The notes beneath the pieces were generated by a model. That model was not told the DNA's origin and did no database searches. It worked only from the letters and a program-made list of their open reading frames with translations. From Yeguia hominis (GTDB lineage Bacteria > Bacillota > Clostridia > Oscillospirales > Acutalibacteraceae), in contig NZ_JACRSN010000006.1 in the NCBI RefSeq assembly GCF_014384705.1, positions 62,001 to 126,000 on the forward strand: a stretch of DNA of 64,000 nucleotides. The letters are read 5' to 3'. Within the stretch, counting starts at the first letter, position 1; the number at the start of each line of letters is the position of its first letter. The position numbers and the translations under genes were made by a program. This document shows, one piece after another, positions 60,719 to 64,000 of this stretch.

Positions 60719-63700
60719 CTAGGTGATGCCGTTCTCCACCGCCCGCAAAACCGCGTTGTAAGCAGGATCTGCCCACGGGAACATCGCTAAAAGCATGGTA
60801 CGGATTTCAGGCGCGGGACTGCCAGCGGTGCGCCGCAGGAAGGTGACAATCTGCGTGCGGGAACTGATGGCATCCGGACTGCCTGTAGTGTCGCCGGCAC
60901 CCTCGATCCTGCCGTTCTTTACTGCCCCGTCTGCGGCGTCGGCATCACAACTGTCGGCGGCAGTATCCACCAACACGCCGGTCTGCGGGTTGCCGTTGGC
61001 CTTCATGAAGATGACCTCGATGGTATGGGGTCCGCTGACAGTCGCGAAGGTGTAGGACTTCACCGCGCCGATGCTCTGGCCGTCGATTTTGACATTCGAA
61101 ACCGCATAGCCCTTGTCCGGTGTGATCGTAAAGGTCTGGTCTCTGCCCTCGCGGACGCTGACCTTGCCGGAGGGAGAGATCGTACCGCCTGCCCCGGCAA
61201 TCGCCGTGATGGTGTAATCGCTGCAGCCATTGCTGCCGCCGGTGTAGATCCAATGGGCATACACGGTGGTATTTGCAGAGAACACGGTGGCAGTCGTGAC
61301 CTTTGTGCCGCCGTTCTTTTCGGTGTACCAGCCGTCGAAGCTGTAACTGCCGCTTCGGGAGGCGCTGGGCAGAGCGGCCAGCTTCTGATCCGTGGTGGTC
61401 ATGCTGCCGACAGAGGGCGTACCGCCGTTGCCGTCAAAGGTGACGATGAACTCGGTGGGTGCAGGAGGCGCATCCTTCTCAAAGATGGCCTTGACCTCCA
61501 CGTTGTCGTTCGGCATGAGGAACTTATCGTCCTTGATGGTCACATTGCCGCTGATGACCTGCCACGCCTTGAAGCGGTAGCCCTTGTCAGGCGCAGCGGT
61601 CAGGGCGATCTCCGTACCGGCCGCAGCCTTGGCAGGAGATGCGGACGCCGTGCCGTTGCCGCCGCTGGTCACAGTGACGGTGAACAGCTCCTCGACCTTA
61701 TCCTCCACCGTCAGCGTGCCGTTGACCCTGTTGAGCGAATACCGCTCGTCCCAGCCGGATTTGAGGGTGGCAGCGGGGACAACGGTGTAGGTTCCGGGGG
61801 TATTGCGTGCCGCTTCCACCGTGACCTCCGCGCCGTCTGCGTCAAGCAGCCGATAGGAAAGGGCGTTGTCCAGCACCGTATCCCGGTCGTCCGTGCGCCC
61901 TTCGCTGTCCAGCAGGCCGGTACAACTCACAAGGTCTGTTGGCAGCGCATCGCCCTTGGTGATGGTTGCGCTGCCTGCCGTCACGGTGAGACCTCGCACA
62001 ACGACCTTGTCACCGGCGAAAACAGAACTATGCGTCCATGGCGACCACGACGCCGTAGTATCGGATACATAGAGAATATCGATAAAGGTCCGGCCCGCCT
62101 TGATCGCCCTGACCTTCGTCGTATAGTGGGACACTCCCGGCTCGCTGGTCGTATCAACGGTTTCCTCGTAAATTTCAAAGATTCCCTGCTCCCGCATAAT
62201 CGCCGACCAGGTGCCGTTTTCGCCGGGATTTATCGCCTTCCACTTGTAAGTGCGGGTATCTCCGTAGACCCAGGGGCTTACATCGACTGCTGCTCTAAAA
62301 CCTGCAAAGAGATACTGGCGCACGGTCAGCGGGGCAGTAATGGGCGCGTAGTCATCGCTGGTGATGGTGACGGTGTAGACATCTGTTTTCAGCTGCTCGC
62401 CATCCGCCTCATTTTTAGCATAGCTCAGAAGCCCGTCATTATCTACGCTGATGCTGTCCAGAATAGATGGAGACGCGGGCGGTGTGATGGCCGTGATCTT
62501 TGCACCCTTGGGCACCTCCCCCGGCTTGAAGAAATCCGCCGCCGTCCGTGTGCCTTGCTGCGCAAAATACATACCTCCTCTGGTCGGAATGATCCGAACC
62601 ACAGGGTCTACCAGATCCCCTGCGGAAGGCGCGTCTTTCTCAAAGATTGCCTTGACCTCCACATTGCTGTCCGGCATGGTGAACTTATCGTCCTTGATGG
62701 TCACGCCGCCGCTGATGACCTGCCACTCCTTGAAATGGTAGCCCTCCTTGGGCGCAGCGGTCAGGGCGATCTCCGTACCGGCCGCAGCCTTGGCAGGAGA
62801 TGCAAAAGCCGTGCCGTTGCCGTCATTGGTGACGGTTACGGCGTACTCGACAGGTGCGTCTTTGGCTATCGTAATAGACAGCTCCTTCTTATCGTTGCCC
62901 ACGCTGTTGAGGGCCCGAACGGTAAATTGGGCGGTTCCTTCCGCAGTGGGCGTGCCGCTGATCTCGCCGGTGGTTTGTTTCAGCGTCAAGCCCTCGGGCA
63001 GCGCGCCGCTGAAAAGCTCCCACAGAATGAAGCCTCCCCCAGTTGCCTGAAGCTGATGGTGGTACGGCGTGCCGACCGTGCCGCCGGGCAGCGTCGTGGT
63101 AGTAATCGCCGGCGCATCCTCCGAACCTAGGAGCTTCACCCGGATCTTGGCCGTTACCGCAGGGTCGGGCTGTTGATACTTGTGCTCGTCGTTAGCGTCG
63201 AATACCAGCGTACCGGGGATGGTCTGCCAAGCCGTGGACTGCGCGTCATAGGACGATTCCTCCCACGAAACCTCCATGCCAACCCTGAGACCGTCGATGG
63301 CCTCGACGACCACAATTTCCGGCAGGTTAAGCCCTGCAAAGGTCGTGCCGAGTTTCTTCTCCGTAATGGGATCCGGCTCCTCGCAACGCTTGAAGGTATT
63401 TTTGATGACGTTAACCTTGATCGTGGTCTCCGCCTTCCTGTAGCCGCGCTGGTCAGCCGGCGTGAATACCACCGTCACAATATTCTCGCCCAGCGTGTCA
63501 AACCATCCGGGCGTACCCTCCTTGAAGGAGAACGTGCCGGGGACGACGGTATCCGTCCCCTTGACCTTCGCCACGCCGTCCGCAAGATTGGCGCTTTCCC
63601 CGCCTGTGGCTCCCATCTCGAAGATCCGATTGACGAACATGGTATTGTCGGGCAGCGTAAAATCGCCGTTTTTCCACCGGAAGACGGGCGGCTGCGTGAT

Positions 63701-64000
63701 CTCCGTCTCCACCGGGTCAGCCTGCAGCGTGACCTTTACCACGCCTCTGAGGTCGGCGCCCTCGGGTACGATGTAATACTTCTCAAATTCGGCGCGATTG
63801 ACCTCGCCGTAGATGGTCTGCTCCTCATACGAATTGGGGTCGTAGCTCGAGTCGTCCCACTTGATGATGCCAGGCACATTGCCGTTCAGCCCGCTTCCCT
63901 CGTGGTTTGGTTCATCGGCCTCCGCGAAGAAATAGAACGCGTTCGGCAGACCGAGATCCTCAAAGGCTGTTCCAATCTTTTTATTGTCAATATACGATGT
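60719..64000 (-). CDS. Large surface repeat protein, 5' end outside window
   Basis: The frame is open to the right edge, so 1,093 residues are seen and the N terminus is missing. A series of extracellular beta domains: a putative-Ig segment (TTTLPGGTVGTPYHHQLQATGGG...TGEISGTPTAEGTAQFTV), two copies of a divergent InlB-type repeat (GNGTASASPAKAAAGTEIALTAAP...KDDKFTMP...VEVKAIFEKDAP), one Listeria-Bacteroides repeat (VTFDGNGGTPSVGSM...FDGWYTEKNGG...VYAHW) and a GYAVSNVKIDG domain. The C-terminal 90 residues are degenerate SLH repeats ending at AVENGIT and a TAG codon. Probably a cell-surface adhesin or carbohydrate-binding protein. Confidence 0.85.
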   Translation of the reverse strand, partial: TSYIDNKKIGTAFEDLGLPNAFYFFAEADEPNHEGSGLNGNVPGIIKWDDSSYDPNSYEEQTIYGEVNRAEFEKYYIVPEGADLRGVVKVTLQADPVETEITQPPVFRWKNGDFTLPDNTMFVNRIFEMGATGGESANLADGVAKVKGTDTVVPGTFSFKEGTPGWFDTLGENIVTVVFTPADQRGYRKAETTIKVNVIKNTFKRCEEPDPITEKKLGTTFAGLNLPEIVVVEAIDGLRVGMEVSWEESSYDAQSTAWQTIPGTLVFDANDEHKYQQPDPAVTAKIRVKLLGSEDAPAITTTTLPGGTVGTPYHHQLQATGGGFILWELFSGALPEGLTLKQTTGEISGTPTAEGTAQFTVRALNSVGNDKKELSITIAKDAPVEYAVTVTNDGNGTAFASPAKAAAGTEIALTAAPKEGYHFKEWQVISGGVTIKDDKFTMPDSNVEVKAIFEKDAPSAGDLVDPVVRIIPTRGGMYFAQQGTRTAADFFKPGEVPKGAKITAITPPASPSILDSISVDNDGLLSYAKNEADGEQLKTDVYTVTITSDDYAPITAPLTVRQYLFAGFRAAVDVSPWVYGDTRTYKWKAINPGENGTWSAIMREQGIFEIYEETVDTTSEPGVSHYTTKVRAIKAGRTFIDILYVSDTTASWSPWTHSSVFAGDKVVVRGLTVTAGSATITKGDALPTDLVSCTGLLDSEGRTDDRDTVLDNALSYRLLDADGAEVTVEAARNTPGTYTVVPAATLKSGWDERYSLNRVNGTLTVEDKVEELFTVTVTSGGNGTASASPAKAAAGTEIALTAAPDKGYRFKAWQVISGNVTIKDDKFLMPNDNVEVKAIFEKDAPPAPTEFIVTFDGNGGTPSVGSMTTTDQKLAALPSASRSGSYSFDGWYTEKNGGTKVTTATVFSANTTVYAHWIYTGGSNGCSDYTITAIAGAGGTISPSGKVSVREGRDQTFTITPDKGYAVSNVKIDGQSIGAVKSYTFATVSGPHTIEVIFMKANGNPQTGVLVDTAADSCDADAADGAVKNGRIEGAGDTTGSPDAISSRTQIVTFLRRTAGSPAPEIRTMLLAMFPWADPAYNAVLRAVENGIT

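Noticed and set aside
61025..63130. 701-residue plus-strand frame opposite the surface protein
   Set aside because: Antisense shadow in GC-rich repetitive sequence; the minus strand encodes clear InlB-type and SLH-type domains.
1..64000. tRNA, rRNA or other housekeeping RNA genes
   Set aside because: Looking for T-loop (GGTTCRA) and CCA-end patterns and conserved rRNA stretches by eye gave nothing convincing. A tRNAscan-SE and Rfam run would be decisive.

Overview
The window looks like a chromosome segment of a GC-rich, low-coding-density Clostridia species, probably a gut Oscillospirales/Ruminococcaceae-type anaerobe. The evidence is strong AGGAGG ribosome sites, sigma-A promoters (TTGACA-17-TATAAT), a two-gene split transketolase, a cupin-type phosphoglucose isomerase, PyrD/PyrK type 1B pyrimidine enzymes, indolepyruvate:ferredoxin oxidoreductase, formate-tetrahydrofolate ligase, type II pantothenate kinase, class B sortase and an SLH-type surface protein. 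No rRNA, tRNA, CRISPR array or recognisable transposase gene is visible.

Layout. 354-10023: a transglutaminase-like lipoprotein, split transketolase, a MATE exporter, and a sugar-catabolism group (GntR/UTRA regulator, KDPG aldolase, shikimate-dehydrogenase-like protein, cupin PGI) with two perfect divergent promoters. 11922-14905: a hexapeptide acetyltransferase and second MATE pump opposite an AraC regulator. 16026-17841: a ribbon-helix-helix regulator, a YpsA-like SLOG protein, a small unknown protein and a NimA-like flavin protein. 18157-33005: dispersed prophage genes (terminase small and large subunits, a Cys-rich small protein, a replication protein, portal, Prp-like protease) interleaved with host genes (DUF2238-type membrane protein, two CobW GTPases, a HAD phosphatase). 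35513-45853: PaaK-type ligase and a fused IorA-IorB, then ruvX, a phosphatase and the pyr cluster (pyrD, pyrK, small membrane protein, pyrF, pyrC). 46761-49037: serA/serC. 50028-54000: XRE and LysR regulators and AzlCD. 54714-59203: fhs, coaW, an Rrf2 regulator and its probable cupin target. 59646-64000: class B sortase and a large surface repeat protein that runs off the right edge.

The dominant unusual feature is a family of modular intergenic repeats. Fifteen blocks, roughly 12 kb or about a fifth of the window, fill most gaps between transcription units. They are mosaics of short cassettes. The commonest is a 5-bp stem with a 3-nt loop (usually GNA or ANA, closed by C-G) followed by a TTYCATCGCG-like tail. 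Stem sequences change in a compensatory way (GGCAC/GTGCC, CACAC/GTGTG, CACGC/GCGTG, GACAC/GTGTC), so the hairpin rather than its sequence appears to be kept. Blocks often start at, or inside, stop codons and can end against promoters. They are open in several frames and generate many false ORFs. Inside or next to them are a roughly 195-bp MITE-like element with terminal inverted repeats (three full copies, one truncated) and two copies of a roughly 200-bp element with a covarying 26-28 bp outer stem.

Tandem duplication is also seen inside genes (terminase small subunit, IorA-IorB linker, PyrK) and at gene ends (azlD 3' end in three copies, 95-bp units upstream of fhs). Together with the scattered prophage genes this suggests a chromosome in which short-repeat recombination is frequent. 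All functional assignments rest on reading motifs in the translated sequence; no database search was run.
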